From Candidatus Poribacteria bacterium (GTDB taxonomy: Bacteria; Poribacteria; WGA-4E; WGA-3G), in contig JAJDTJ010000035.1 in NCBI GenBank assembly GCA_022827225.1, positions 1 through 64,000 on the forward strand: a DNA stretch of 64,000 nt, given 5' to 3'. Below the pieces are notes generated by a model that saw only the letters and a list, made by a program, of their open reading frames with translations, did no database searches and was not told the origin of the DNA. How positions within the stretch are numbered: the stretch's first letter is position 1; every line of letters begins with the position of its first letter. The translations under genes and the position numbers were made by a program. Of the stretch, positions 10,739-20,115 are shown piece by piece.

Positions 10739-10791
10739 AGTGGGTAGGCAGACACGCTACCAAGCGGTAACGCTGGAAATGTCTGCCACTG
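10739..10791. repeat. Left-end hairpin upstream of tnpB
   Basis: GGCAGACA (10747-10754) pairs with TGTCTGCC (10780-10787), with an inner TACC/GGTA stem and flanking CAGT/ACTG. Imperfect palindromes of this type form the left end of IS200/IS605 elements, where they are recognised as single-stranded DNA hairpins. Confidence 0.5.
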
Positions 10792-10846
10792 TGATAGGAA
10801 TAGTATAACATTTTTGACGTTATTTGTCAAAAAAAAACAATAGGAG

Positions 10847-10888
10847 CGGGCATTCCTCCCAACGCTAAAGCATTGGGTCTCCTGCCCG
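10847..10888 (+). repeat. Second IS200/IS605-like end hairpin
   Basis: CGGGCA...TGCCCG encloses CCCAA...TTGGG and GCT/AGC. The form (GGGCATTCCTCCCA... GCTAAAGC ...CTGCCC) resembles end hairpins of this element group, in the orientation expected for a plus-strand element. It is either the outer left end of the element at 9475 or a leftover end from another insertion. Confidence 0.45.
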
Positions 10889-10904
10889 AAGATTAGATGA
10901 ATAT

Positions 10905-10933
10905 TTGAAAATTAAAGCGGGGCATGTTATACT
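10905..10933 (+). promoter_or_regulatory. Promoter of the damaged restriction-modification locus
   Basis: TTGAAA (10905-10910), exactly 17 bases, TATACT (10928-10933). The predicted transcription start near 10940 is only about five bases before the ATG at 10945, so a transcript would be almost leaderless. It begins 17 bases beyond the hairpin at 10847-10888. Confidence 0.55.
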
Positions 10934-10944
10934 TTAAATAGCAG

Positions 10945-11369
10945 ATGTGCTCTGATTTAAACACCCATAATTTTTCCATTTCAAACTATCTCGGCGGAAT
11001 GTATTATTTAACCGCCGATGAAGTTTATTGGGAGGATGACCAATTAGTCATACAGGAATGTAAAAATAGTAGTAGAGGGAACTTCCCTCTGAAGATGACA
11101 TCAAGGACGGTTTGTTCAAACTGATTCTGTTCGCGAATATGGAAGAAGTAGCAGTTGATGAAAGAACAAACACCCAATTTATTACACGATTAAAACTAAC
11201 AGGTGATCTCAGTGGAGACCTATTTTTACCATGTGCTACAGACGACATATTTGGTTTCTGTGCAGAAAATCGCTTGACCCAAACGTATCAAAAAAGACTT
11301 GTCCTGCTTAATCAAGAGGCGGGTGAAAATAATAAATTGCAAATATGGATAACAGGTCATCATGACTAA
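10945..11369 (+). pseudogene. Restriction endonuclease remnant, frameshifted
   Basis: The first frame from ATG 10945 reads LGGMYYLTADEVYWEDD, then VIQECKNSSRG, and stops at about 11118. A second frame continues with LPSEDDIKDGLFKLILFANM and ends at 11369. Restoring one A near 11080 (GGGAAACTT instead of GGGAACTT) joins them as SSRGKLPSEDDIKDGL. WEDD followed by VIQECK has the spacing of a PD-(D/E)xK nuclease core (acidic residue, then ExK). The product overlaps the methylase start by 8 bases, as expected for a restriction partner. The N-terminus looks short, so the gene was probably also truncated at its 5' side. The shift could be a sequencing error. Confidence 0.6.
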
Positions 11370-12195
11370 AATAGCAAAAAGTCCACTGCGGTACCCAGGG
11401 GGTAAATCCAGAGCTCTAAAACAGATTCTACCGCTTATTCCGCTGAATATATCCGAATTTCGGGAACCGTTTGTCGGTGGAGGTTCCGTCTTTTTTGCAA
11501 TCCGCAGTCTCTTTCAAAACCGCATTAAATCCTACTGGATCAACGACCTCAATTACGACCTCTACTGTTTCTGGAAACAGACAAGAGACAATGGCCCAAA
11601 TTTGGTTGAAACGTTAACAAAGACGCACGTGACTACTAAAAACGGACGCGCCTTGTTTGAGAAATTGACAAAGGCAAAAGATTTATTAAACAAAAACCCT
11701 GATATGCTCTCCGAGTTTGAGCGTGCTGTACGTTTCTTTGTCCTCAACCGTATTACCTTCTCCGGTGTCGTGGATTCTGGCGGATATTCGCAATCCGCTT
11801 ATGAGAAGCGTTTTACAGAGTCGTCTATTGAACGCGTCAAAAATATCTCGCCCTATCTTTCCGATGTCAAAATCACAAATGGAGATTATACCGCCCCACT
11901 TTTCCAAGATGGCAACAATGTATTTATTTTTCTCGACCCGCCCTATTGGAAAGCAGCTGGATCAAAACTATACGGCGTGAGAGGCGAACTGCATACTACC
12001 TTTGACCACGCACAATTCGCCGAGAATATGAGAAAGTGTCCACACAAATGGCTGATTACCTACGACGACTCGCCTGTTATCAGGGAGCTCTTTGATTTTG
12101 CTGAGATTCAGGAGTGGACACTACAATACGGAATGAATAATTATCGGAAGGACAGTGCAGCGAAAGGAAAAGAGTTGTTCATCAAAAATTATTAA
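11362..12195 (+). CDS. DNA adenine methylase, Dam-like (D12 class)
   Basis: 277 residues. SAM-binding blocks are LRYPGGKSRAL near residue 8 and EPFVGGGSVFF near residue 36. The catalytic motif IV is FLDPPYW near residue 190. The C-terminal part (WLITYDDSPVIRELF, ELFIKNY) is typical of D12-class N6-adenine methylases of the EcoRV/DpnM/Dam group. It overlaps the preceding restriction nuclease remnant, so this was a type II restriction-modification pair; the methylase now appears to stand alone. The recognition site is not predictable here. Confidence 0.93.
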   Translation: MTKIAKSPLRYPGGKSRALKQILPLIPLNISEFREPFVGGGSVFFAIRSLFQNRIKSYWINDLNYDLYCFWKQTRDNGPNLVETLTKTHVTTKNGRALFEKLTKAKDLLNKNPDMLSEFERAVRFFVLNRITFSGVVDSGGYSQSAYEKRFTESSIERVKNISPYLSDVKITNGDYTAPLFQDGNNVFIFLDPPYWKAAGSKLYGVRGELHTTFDHAQFAENMRKCPHKWLITYDDSPVIRELFDFAEIQEWTLQYGMNNYRKDSAAKGKELFIKNY

Positions 12196-12203
12196 GCCAT
12201 TTT

Positions 12204-14027
12204 TTAAGACGAAACTTGCTTATAACCTTTCGGCAAAGGTTTTCCAGCGACGAGCGCAGATTTCAGCGGACGGACATGACGGCAGCTACCACGGTGCGTG
12301 AAACCAGGGCAGTCGCACGTTACATCTACACCGACAACCTCCAACGTGTAAAACTTGCCTTTCTGTGATGAACTCTCAGCGTGATAGATGCTCCGTTCAG
12401 GACCCGTAAGGACTTGTGCTAAAGTACGAATCGCTTCTTCGGAATACGGACGCAACTGCGCACGCGTCGCTTCACGGAGATGTGCCGCGTTCTCTTCAAG
12501 GTACGCCTCCCCTGCTTTCTGAAGCACATCATGGATTTCCGATGCTTCAAAGTCACCGGTTTGGACAGACAACGCATTCATCATCCGTTTGAGTTCACTG
12601 AGCACATCCAACTGCAGAGTTGCCTCTCCATCCGGTATCAAAATTGACCCCTCAACGATGGAATCCATCAATGCTGCTTTTGTTTCTAATACCGTCTTAA
12701 CAAACGAGTCAACGGTTCCAGTCGCAATCATATAGGTGACATTAACGGTCCCTGTCTGACCGATGCGATACGCGCGATCTTCTGCCTGCCAATGGTTAGC
12801 AGGCACCCAATCTAAATCGTTAAAAACGATCTGGCGCGCCGCAGTGAGATTGATACCAACACCTGCTATGTGCATGTTGGCTATGAAAAGTTTGAGATCG
12901 TCATCATTTTGAAAGCGGTCAACCCTATTCTGTCGCTCGTGAACAGGAACTTCACCGGAAACATAAACCGCTCGATCCTTGAAATGCCTTTGGAAACGCT
13001 GCATTGTATTCAGGAAAGATGTGAAAATAATTACCTTTTCGCCTTGTTCCAGCGCATTTTCCACGAATTTAATAGTGTGACGGCATTTGACAAAGGCAAT
13101 CGCTCGACGCACTTGGGTGAGCCTACCCATGCCAGTGCCTAAATCTGTCGTGTCTATTGAAGCATCTAATTCATCGCGACGTTCTGATGATAGCCCCACG
13201 GATTCTGGTGTCCCATCAATAGCTTCAGGCGCGTCAAATTTGGATATGAAGTTTTGTACCAACCGATTAAAGTGCTCGATGGCGTAAGGGTGCAGTTCAA
13301 CGGCCATCCAGGTTCGTATCTTAGGTGGAAGGTCTAACACTTCATCTTTTGTACGGCGCAGCATAACACCGTGGAGTTGCACAGTCAATTCCTCGATGTT
13401 GCTCGCACCATCTGCTACCAACCCGAAATCGCCTTGATACGCATCACAATAACGTTTGGCAAAACTCAGGAAACTCTTTCCGAGCGGATGATCCAAAATC
13501 TTCAACAACGGAAAAAGATCGCGCGGACGGCTCGTCATCGGCGTACCCGTTAGCGCATGGACGACAAGGTCACGTTTTATCTCCTTAACCAGTTTTGATG
13601 CGTTTCGACTTCGCTGACTCTGATAATTTTTTAGGTAATGTGCTTCGTCAAAAACAACACCTTTCCAGTCAAATTCAAGGAGTTTGTCAAGATTTTTACC
13701 GAGGAGTTCATAATTGACAATAATCCAACCACGATGAGTTGTAGGAGGGAGCACTGCGGGCCCAACAATGGCAGGTTCGGCATCTGGAAAAACGATTTCA
13801 ATTTCGCGCGCCCAGTTGCGCTTGATGGAGGCAGGACAGATGACAAGGTAAGGGCCTTCTCCTTCCGCCTCAACCATCGCAATAATCGACTGACGCGTTT
13901 TGCCGAGTCCCATATCATCAGCGAGGAGCGCACGACGACGACCCAGCAAAAAAGCGATACCCTCTATTTGATGTGGATACAATCCTTTGGCAATATCTTC
14001 AGCACGCGTGAGACTGGCTTCCGGCAT
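12204..14027 (-). CDS. SNF2-family helicase with C-terminal SWIM zinc finger
   Basis: 607 residues. Motif I is DDMGLGKT near residue 37, motif II DEAH near 126, and the second RecA lobe has GVGINLTAARQ and QAEDRAYRIGQ (motifs V and VI). The C-terminal 60 residues carry a SWIM finger (CDCPG...CRH). Such proteins translocate on double-stranded DNA; the cellular role of bacterial SWIM-bearing members is mostly unknown. It is convergent with the methylase (8-base gap) and starts 12 bases after the VWA gene ends, so it more likely belongs with the genes to its right. AGGGGAAAAC precedes the ATG. Confidence 0.9.
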   Translation of the reverse strand: MPEASLTRAEDIAKGLYPHQIEGIAFLLGRRRALLADDMGLGKTRQSIIAMVEAEGEGPYLVICPASIKRNWAREIEIVFPDAEPAIVGPAVLPPTTHRGWIIVNYELLGKNLDKLLEFDWKGVVFDEAHYLKNYQSQRSRNASKLVKEIKRDLVVHALTGTPMTSRPRDLFPLLKILDHPLGKSFLSFAKRYCDAYQGDFGLVADGASNIEELTVQLHGVMLRRTKDEVLDLPPKIRTWMAVELHPYAIEHFNRLVQNFISKFDAPEAIDGTPESVGLSSERRDELDASIDTTDLGTGMGRLTQVRRAIAFVKCRHTIKFVENALEQGEKVIIFTSFLNTMQRFQRHFKDRAVYVSGEVPVHERQNRVDRFQNDDDLKLFIANMHIAGVGINLTAARQIVFNDLDWVPANHWQAEDRAYRIGQTGTVNVTYMIATGTVDSFVKTVLETKAALMDSIVEGSILIPDGEATLQLDVLSELKRMMNALSVQTGDFEASEIHDVLQKAGEAYLEENAAHLREATRAQLRPYSEEAIRTLAQVLTGPERSIYHAESSSQKGKFYTLEVVGVDVTCDCPGFTHRGSCRHVRPLKSALVAGKPLPKGYKQVSS

Positions 14028-14039
14028 GCAGTTTTCCCC

Positions 14040-15014
14040 TTATCGACCTCTATCAACGAGCCAGAGTTCTCCTTGACTCACTGTGGCGAGACGCTTCAAC
14101 ATCACGGCACCCGGAAAATTCGGGGACATCCCGGTACCCATAGCGAAGATGCGTCCATTACCTATAGCGTATTGACCGACAAGCGTCAGATCCGGTCCCT
14201 CGATAGTTGTAGGAATGCCATCGCTGAAAAGAACAACAAGTGTCGGATCCCGCTTCGCAATTTCTGTCAATGCCGTTAGCATATCGTGATCCGTCCCTTT
14301 TGTGTGGATGTGGGATTGGATGTCGGCGAGATGGTTCGACGACGCAGCGACTGTCTGCTCCGTCACAGAAACAAAGTTTTCCTGATAGACGACCAGTTCC
14401 GTACTGAATGCCACAATATTGAAACTGTCGTGCGGTTCGAGGAAGGTCAGCGAGTCACGCATGAGGTCTATGACCTTCTTAAGTTTGTGTGGCGGGAGGT
14501 TCTGCATACTGGTCGACAGATCCACACAGTAGACAATCCGCTGCGGTCCCTCTTGCGCTTCGATGAACTTCACTAACCGGCTCTTATAGCGGGTTTCAAC
14601 CTTTTCCTCTTTGACAAACGGACTTTCAATGACCTTTTGGACGCGCGGTACGTCGTTGAAATCAACTGCTGTCGCCGTTGGTCCGATAGGTTCACTGAGA
14701 GTTTCACTCTCAAACTGTTGAAATGGTGCCGGATCCGATGCCGAGACGACACCACGGTTGCTGACAGGTGCGTTACTTGTGAGAATTTTAAGACGTTGTT
14801 GGTTCGTAGCGCGTGTCCTTTTCTGGACAAGTTGTGCACGCTTTGGTGGCGTTACGCGTCTGACTTTCGGCTTCTCTTCTCTGACAAACAGCGCATTGAT
14901 ACTTGAATCCTCACGCATCGGTGCCGTGCCAAACCAATAGAAGACACCAAGCACCCCAATACCGAGATGCAAGAGAACTGAAATAAAGAATGCCTTACTA
15001 GATTTCGATTTCAT
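14040..15014 (-). CDS. Membrane-anchored VWA-domain protein with TonB-like N-terminus
   Basis: 324 residues. A short cytoplasmic start (MKSKSSKAFF), one membrane helix (about residues 9-27) and a basic, proline-containing linker (KPKVRRVTPPKRAQLVQKRTR split over residues 49-70) resemble the N-terminal half of TonB-type proteins. Residues about 158-320 form a von Willebrand A domain with the MIDAS motif DLSTS and later conserved TKGTDHDMLTAL and VVLFSDGIPTT. It probably binds a divalent metal and a protein partner outside the cytoplasmic membrane. It precedes the SNF2 gene by 12 bases. Confidence 0.82.
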   Translation of the reverse strand: MKSKSSKAFFISVLLHLGIGVLGVFYWFGTAPMREDSSINALFVREEKPKVRRVTPPKRAQLVQKRTRATNQQRLKILTSNAPVSNRGVVSASDPAPFQQFESETLSEPIGPTATAVDFNDVPRVQKVIESPFVKEEKVETRYKSRLVKFIEAQEGPQRIVYCVDLSTSMQNLPPHKLKKVIDLMRDSLTFLEPHDSFNIVAFSTELVVYQENFVSVTEQTVAASSNHLADIQSHIHTKGTDHDMLTALTEIAKRDPTLVVLFSDGIPTTIEGPDLTLVGQYAIGNGRIFAMGTGMSPNFPGAVMLKRLATVSQGELWLVDRGR

Positions 15015-15110
15015 TTTTTTTATTTTACCTTGCGGTTTGATCAGATGAGTCGAATGAACGACGCTCCTCTATCAAGGAAAAAACGTTAAAAATCCGAAAC
15101 TATGTCCGGT

Positions 15111-15686
15111 CTAATGACTTATATCAACGCTGCTGTAGATGTCATGCAGGCACAGTTCGCATTCAATTGAGGCAAGCAGCATTACATCCTCAAATTCCCG
15201 AAATTCGGTACGCAGCCAATCGGTGCCTTCGCGAAAATAGTGTTCAACACAAACTCGATCTTGAGAGACAAGGGCGTATTCTTGCAAGGACGCAAGCTGC
15301 TGATAATACCAGAATTTCTCGCCTCGGTCACGTGCCTCAGTTGATGGAGAAAGCACCTCTACTATGACAGTTGGATTAAGAAGTGTGTCCGATCTGTTAT
15401 CCTCTGCACGCGGTTCACCGCAGAAAACGACGACATCCGGATAAAAGTAGGATCCCGTTTCGCTGACCTTGACCCGCATATCACTTGTGGCAGCTTTACA
15501 CTTCCCGCCTTGCAATTGGACGCGAAGCTCACCAAAAATGTCTCCGGTGATGAAATTATGTGCGAAACTTGCCCCCAACATCGCGACGATTTCGCCACTG
15601 AGGTACTCGTGTTTCGTAAGTGCTTTACGTTCAAAAGCGAGGTATTCTTCAGGGGTCAGATAAGTTCTTGCTGCAATAGATGACAT
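15111..15686 (-). CDS. Uma2 family (DUF820) putative endonuclease
   Basis: 191 residues. Typical Uma2 features are LTPEEYLAFER at the start, YFYPDVVVFC, and PTVIVEVLSPSTEARDRGEKF, where the D...E...K-like residues resemble a PD-(D/E)xK nuclease core. The biological role is unsettled, and these genes are often present in many copies in cyanobacteria and related gene-rich genomes. GGAGGT precedes the ATG. A paralogue with clear similarity lies at 50612. Confidence 0.85.
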   Translation of the reverse strand: MSSIAARTYLTPEEYLAFERKALTKHEYLSGEIVAMLGASFAHNFITGDIFGELRVQLQGGKCKAATSDMRVKVSETGSYFYPDVVVFCGEPRAEDNRSDTLLNPTVIVEVLSPSTEARDRGEKFWYYQQLASLQEYALVSQDRVCVEHYFREGTDWLRTEFREFEDVMLLASIECELCLHDIYSSVDISH

Positions 15687-15699
15687 GAGTACCTCCAGG

Positions 15700-18600
15700 T
15701 TACCGCATCGACATTTGCTCTTTCGTCTCTAACGCCCGACGCAGCACGACACCCCACTGCCCAACAACCCACAACGCTTTGCCATCTTTGGAACGCGTGA
15801 TAACATATAGATTGTTGTCGATATCGGTATGCTCCTGTTCCCACGTCTCACCGCCATCGGTTGAGCGGACAATTGTCCCTGCGTTGCCGACCGCATAGAC
15901 CTCCTTTTCGGAGAGCGCGACAACACCGTGGAGGTCTTGCGGAATGCCAGTTAACTTAGGTTCCCACGTGAATCCACCATCGGTTGTCCGTAACACAATA
16001 CCAGACTCACCCGCTGCCCATCCTTTCCGTTTCGTAATGAATGAAACAGCATTGAGGTCATAGGTGACTCCAGTTTCGTGCATCTTCCAATATTCGCCAC
16101 CATTGATAGTCCGTTGGACAACACCGCCTTGTCCAACCGCCCAACCGAGTGGGGCGAATTTCATATCCACACTCAGAAGCCTGTCGTTCACAGTCGTTCG
16201 CTGCGGTGTCCACGTCGGACCGCCGTCTTTGTTGTGGATAATGTCCCCGAATTGACCGACTGCCCAACCTTCAGAGAATTTACCAAAAGCGACATCGTTC
16301 AGCGAGAAATTACCCGGCGAATCGCCTTCCATAAACGGCGGACGTTCAGGTGTGTCACCCGCTGTCCACGTATCGCCATCTGTCGTATACAACACCGTAC
16401 CGTCGCTTTGCATCGCCCAACCCCATTTCGGTTCTAAGCTTGCGAAGTGTACACCGATGAGACGTTGACGCGTCCGACTCGGAATCGTCTCCCACGTCTG
16501 TCCACCATCTTGCGTCTCCCACAGCGCGCCACCGTCGCCTGCTATCCAGCCGTTCTTATCATCATAGAAGAGCACCTCTCGGAAATTGTTGGACTGCTGT
16601 TCACCGAGTTGGCGTTCCCATGTCTCGCCACCGTCGCCTGAGCGATAGATACTACCGGCACTCCCGACTGCCCATGCGTGTTCTGCATCAAGGAAGTACA
16701 CACTCGCAATTCGACGACCCCCACCGCGTCTACGCCTTCCCGATTCGGGAGGTGGCGGCGGTTGTTGCTCCCTTGGCGACGGAGGGGTCGCACGTTCAGT
16801 ATTCGGCGGGAGTTCGCCTTCAGGCGCAAGACGCCCTGGACGTTGTCTCTGCGCTCGAACCCGATTCTGAATTTCTTCTGGTGTTTCGTCGTATGTTAAC
16901 GTCGGTCCCTCTGTAACCTCTTCTTCCGTTTCTTCTTCTGTCTCCTCTTCCATTTCCGTTTCAGGTTCTTCGGAGAACTCTGGATTAGCTTGCCCCATAA
17001 ATATGGCGAACAGATTATCTTCTGTATTGTCGCCCGTACGAACAGGAACGGATTTCCAAGTCACGCCTCGGTCTTCGGTGATATAGGCACCACCGCCGCC
17101 GAGTCCCCAAGCGTGCGTATCGGAACGGAAGGTAACACGCTGCAAGCCGCGCGTGCTTTGTGATGTGGTTTGCAACCGCCACGTTTCGCCGCCATCTTCA
17201 GTCAACAAAGAATTCCCGTTACCGAGAACCACCCAACCGTTGTTCTCATCGGCAAAGTGGACAGCGACACCCGGTTGATTCGTTTTCGCCTGAATTTTCC
17301 AATAGTTACCGCCGTCAACAGTGTGCAGAATGAACCCACCATCTCGACGTTGCGGTGTCACTGCCCAACCTACCTGACTGCTGATGAAATGTATATCGGT
17401 GATGTTCGCCATGGTCGTCCCAGTTTTTTGGATACTCCACGTCTTTCCGCCATCTGTCGTATGTAGGATTTGACCAATCGAAGCACCGAGCCACCCTTTG
17501 TTGGCGTTTAGGAAATGCATCATGCTAACGCGCGGCAGATTCTGCTTCCTCGATTGAAGGATCGGTTTCCACGTTTCGCCACTGTCTTCGGTTTGAAGTA
17601 AGACATTGGAACCGAGCACTCTACCGTGTTTCGCGTCAACGAAGTCCACTTCACGCAAATTTTCGCTCACGCCGCTATGTTGCGGGAACCACGTTTGCCC
17701 ACCGTCCGTTGTCCGGGCGATGACACCGTCTGACCCGACTGCCCATCCGTTCTCCGTGTCTATGAAATGCGTATCCGAGAAGTTGGTGCGCCATGCCGCC
17801 TGACGGATAATGTCCCAATGATAGACAACAGGTTCAATCTGAACCTCAACTTCCGCGACAACTTCGGGTTCTTCTGCAACCGGCGGTAATTTAGCAGGCA
17901 ATTGCGCCTCTTCAATAGAGTATCGCATCGCAATGCCACCCTTACCAACAGCGACAACGCCATCAGGCGAGAGGGCAAGACCGTAAAGGTCGTTGTCGGT
18001 ACCGCTCTCCTGCATCTCCCACTTTTTTCCGCCATTGATAGTCGTTAGCATCACGCCGTTATCACCCACGATTAGACCGTGCTGTGCATCCGCAAAATAG
18101 AGTTTATTCAGATTTTCTTGTGTGCCGCTGCGTTGGAAATTCCATCTCTGTCCGCCGTTTTTTGTGTGTAGGATCTCGCCAAACTGCCCGACGATCCATC
18201 CTACATTTTCATCTGCAAAGTAGACGCCGTAGAGTTCATTGAAGGTACCGGTCGTCTGCTGCGTCCAAGTTAAACCACCGTCTTCCGTCGCGAGACAGAC
18301 ACCGGGCCACCCGATCGCCCAACCTCTCTTCTCGTCAAGAAAAAACACGCCCTTCAACATCAGAGAGAGAAAATCGCCTGTCGCGGTTTGTGGCAGCCAT
18401 GTTTTGCCACCATCAATCGTATGTATGATACTACCGAGATCCCCAACGATCCAGCCAACTTCAGGACTCACAAAGTGGACAGCACGGAGCGTGAAGGAGG
18501 AAGGACCACGCTGACGTTCCCAATTCGCGCCGCCGTCCTTGGTATGGACGATCAGCCCGCGATCGCCGACTGCCCAGCCGTGTTTATCTGTCGCGAAATA

Positions 18601-19821
18601 GATGTTCCAAATACCGTCCCAGATATCCGTTTCGAGTTCAGTCCATGTCTGTCCACCATCGTTGCTCATCGCCATCGTACCACGCCTGCCGACTGCAATC
18701 GCACGGTTGGCATCCGTAAACTGGACGTTCTGTAAATCGTTCGCTGTTGTTCCGCTCGTCATCTCCCATGTAGCACCCGCATCCGTTGTGTGCAGAATCG
18801 TGCCATACCATCCAACTGCCCACGCTTCCGTTGCGGTCGTAAACTGGATACCCGTCAAATTGTTCTCAGTCCCGCTCTCCATCAATTGCCAATTGTCGCC
18901 ACCGTCTTCCGTCCGAGTGATGAAACCAACATCCGCCACGGCGATCCCGTAATTTTCATCTGTGAAATGGATGCTATTGATCGTATCTCGGACGTGTCCA
19001 TTAATCATCGGAATACGACTGTCTTGACGCGTCCAATTAATGCCACCGTTTGTCGTATGGAAAATAGAACCGTCGCTGCCAACGATCCAACCTTCGTTGT
19101 CATTAACGAAGAAGACCTGCTTGTTGTCATTAATCATACGATCGCGTTCGCCTTCAAAGCGGTTACTCTGTTCTCGCCACGCTTTGCCACCGTTCTGGGT
19201 ATGAAAAATTCTATCGTGCGTCCCGACAACCCATCCCCTTGAATTGTCAGCAAACCAGACCCCGTTAAGCATAAATTCGCTGACATACTCGAAGCGTTTC
19301 CACTCTTTTCCACCGTTTTTAGTATAGAGAACATCCGAGTCTTCGCCAACAATCCAACCCTCTTTTGAGTTCGCAAAATACACATCGAGGAGCATCGCGG
19401 AGGTACCACTCTTTTGCAGTGTCCAGTGTCTACCGCCATCGTCAGTTGTTGCTATTAACCCTTCATCGCCGACTGCCCAACCGTAGTTCGCGTTTGTAAA
19501 ATAAACCGCTTTGAAATCCAATGAGGCATCAGGCATACGAAATCCTGGACTTGTTGTATCGACTTCCTGCTGCTGCCACGTCTTACCGCCATCTGCTGTA
19601 TGGATTATCAGACCCCCCTCGCCAACAATCCAACCCTGTCTGTGGTTGACGAAATGGATGTCTGTGAAATGTGTCTCCCAATCCGCTTTCCGCGTCGCTT
19701 CCATCTTGACACAGCCGTTGAAAAGGAACAGGATACCGAGTAGAAAGGCTATAACAAGGCTCCTAAAAACGAGTGTCGGCTTAAAAGCTATGCCAAAATT
19801 TAAATTCCGTACTAAGTTCAT
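15700..19821 (-). CDS. Very large YCF48-like propeller-repeat lipoprotein
   Basis: 1373 residues. The signal peptide ends in LFNGC, a lipobox, so Cys37 is probably lipidated. Nearly the whole protein consists of YCF48/BNR-type repeats of about 40-45 residues with the pattern GWAVG..G.I..T.DGG..W, more than twenty of them, so several propellers in a row. Two low-complexity linkers break the array: a Glu/Val-rich one near residue 605 and an acidic then Pro/Arg-rich one near residues 940-1030. In photosystem II assembly YCF48 is a scaffold, but there is no sign of photosynthesis here, so a surface binding or scaffold role is more likely. A perfect GGAGGT precedes the ATG. Confidence 0.88.
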   Translation of the reverse strand: MNLVRNLNFGIAFKPTLVFRSLVIAFLLGILFLFNGCVKMEATRKADWETHFTDIHFVNHRQGWIVGEGGLIIHTADGGKTWQQQEVDTTSPGFRMPDASLDFKAVYFTNANYGWAVGDEGLIATTDDGGRHWTLQKSGTSAMLLDVYFANSKEGWIVGEDSDVLYTKNGGKEWKRFEYVSEFMLNGVWFADNSRGWVVGTHDRIFHTQNGGKAWREQSNRFEGERDRMINDNKQVFFVNDNEGWIVGSDGSIFHTTNGGINWTRQDSRIPMINGHVRDTINSIHFTDENYGIAVADVGFITRTEDGGDNWQLMESGTENNLTGIQFTTATEAWAVGWYGTILHTTDAGATWEMTSGTTANDLQNVQFTDANRAIAVGRRGTMAMSNDGGQTWTELETDIWDGIWNIYFATDKHGWAVGDRGLIVHTKDGGANWERQRGPSSFTLRAVHFVSPEVGWIVGDLGSIIHTIDGGKTWLPQTATGDFLSLMLKGVFFLDEKRGWAIGWPGVCLATEDGGLTWTQQTTGTFNELYGVYFADENVGWIVGQFGEILHTKNGGQRWNFQRSGTQENLNKLYFADAQHGLIVGDNGVMLTTINGGKKWEMQESGTDNDLYGLALSPDGVVAVGKGGIAMRYSIEEAQLPAKLPPVAEEPEVVAEVEVQIEPVVYHWDIIRQAAWRTNFSDTHFIDTENGWAVGSDGVIARTTDGGQTWFPQHSGVSENLREVDFVDAKHGRVLGSNVLLQTEDSGETWKPILQSRKQNLPRVSMMHFLNANKGWLGASIGQILHTTDGGKTWSIQKTGTTMANITDIHFISSQVGWAVTPQRRDGGFILHTVDGGNYWKIQAKTNQPGVAVHFADENNGWVVLGNGNSLLTEDGGETWRLQTTSQSTRGLQRVTFRSDTHAWGLGGGGAYITEDRGVTWKSVPVRTGDNTEDNLFAIFMGQANPEFSEEPETEMEEETEEETEEEVTEGPTLTYDETPEEIQNRVRAQRQRPGRLAPEGELPPNTERATPPSPREQQPPPPPESGRRRRGGGRRIASVYFLDAEHAWAVGSAGSIYRSGDGGETWERQLGEQQSNNFREVLFYDDKNGWIAGDGGALWETQDGGQTWETIPSRTRQRLIGVHFASLEPKWGWAMQSDGTVLYTTDGDTWTAGDTPERPPFMEGDSPGNFSLNDVAFGKFSEGWAVGQFGDIIHNKDGGPTWTPQRTTVNDRLLSVDMKFAPLGWAVGQGGVVQRTINGGEYWKMHETGVTYDLNAVSFITKRKGWAAGESGIVLRTTDGGFTWEPKLTGIPQDLHGVVALSEKEVYAVGNAGTIVRSTDGGETWEQEHTDIDNNLYVITRSKDGKALWVVGQWGVVLRRALETKEQMSMR

Positions 19822-20115
19822 TTTTACCTCCGGTGTTGTCTTTTGAAAACCGAGAAGGGGTTGAGTCTTCGGTCGTGTCTGATGGTTCCTTCTCCGCGAG
19901 ATGTTCTGTTGAAGTTGAAATTCACATCCGAATATAGCAAATATAGCAAATTCCGTGCCACCCTGTTAGTGGATTTTGGCGAAATATATGGCAAAAATCG
20001 CACAAAATCGTGCGTACACCGCACCCAATTGCACGAAATCGGGCAAAATTTAATAAGAAAACTCCAAATATTTAACCAAATATTTAGACAGACCCACCCG
20101 GCGATTTGTTCGCAT

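Larger units (their letters stand above)
9475..10888 (-). mobile_element. IS200/IS605-group element carrying tnpB only
   Basis: A tnpB gene on the minus strand is flanked by structured ends. The right end (low coordinates) carries a hairpin typical of these elements; the left end has two hairpins upstream of tnpB. No Y1 transposase (tnpA) is present, so movement would need TnpA in trans. Exact ends are uncertain: the right end is placed near GTCAAG at 9475 and the left end somewhere between about 10790 and 10888. Confidence 0.6.

Noticed and set aside
9715..10770. 351-residue plus-strand open frame
   Set aside because: Lies entirely opposite tnpB, has no family features, and the minus-strand protein has all TnpB motifs.
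11100..11120. TGA ending the first frame of the restriction remnant as another selenocysteine codon
   Set aside because: The frame after the TGA does not continue the protein; the continuation is in a different frame and is explained by one missing A.
10945..14027. Nuclease remnant, adenine methylase and SNF2 helicase as a DISARM- or BREX-like system
   Set aside because: The helicase is convergent with the methylase, is spaced with the VWA gene instead, and no DISARM or BREX signature gene (drmA, drmB, pglX, brxC) is present.
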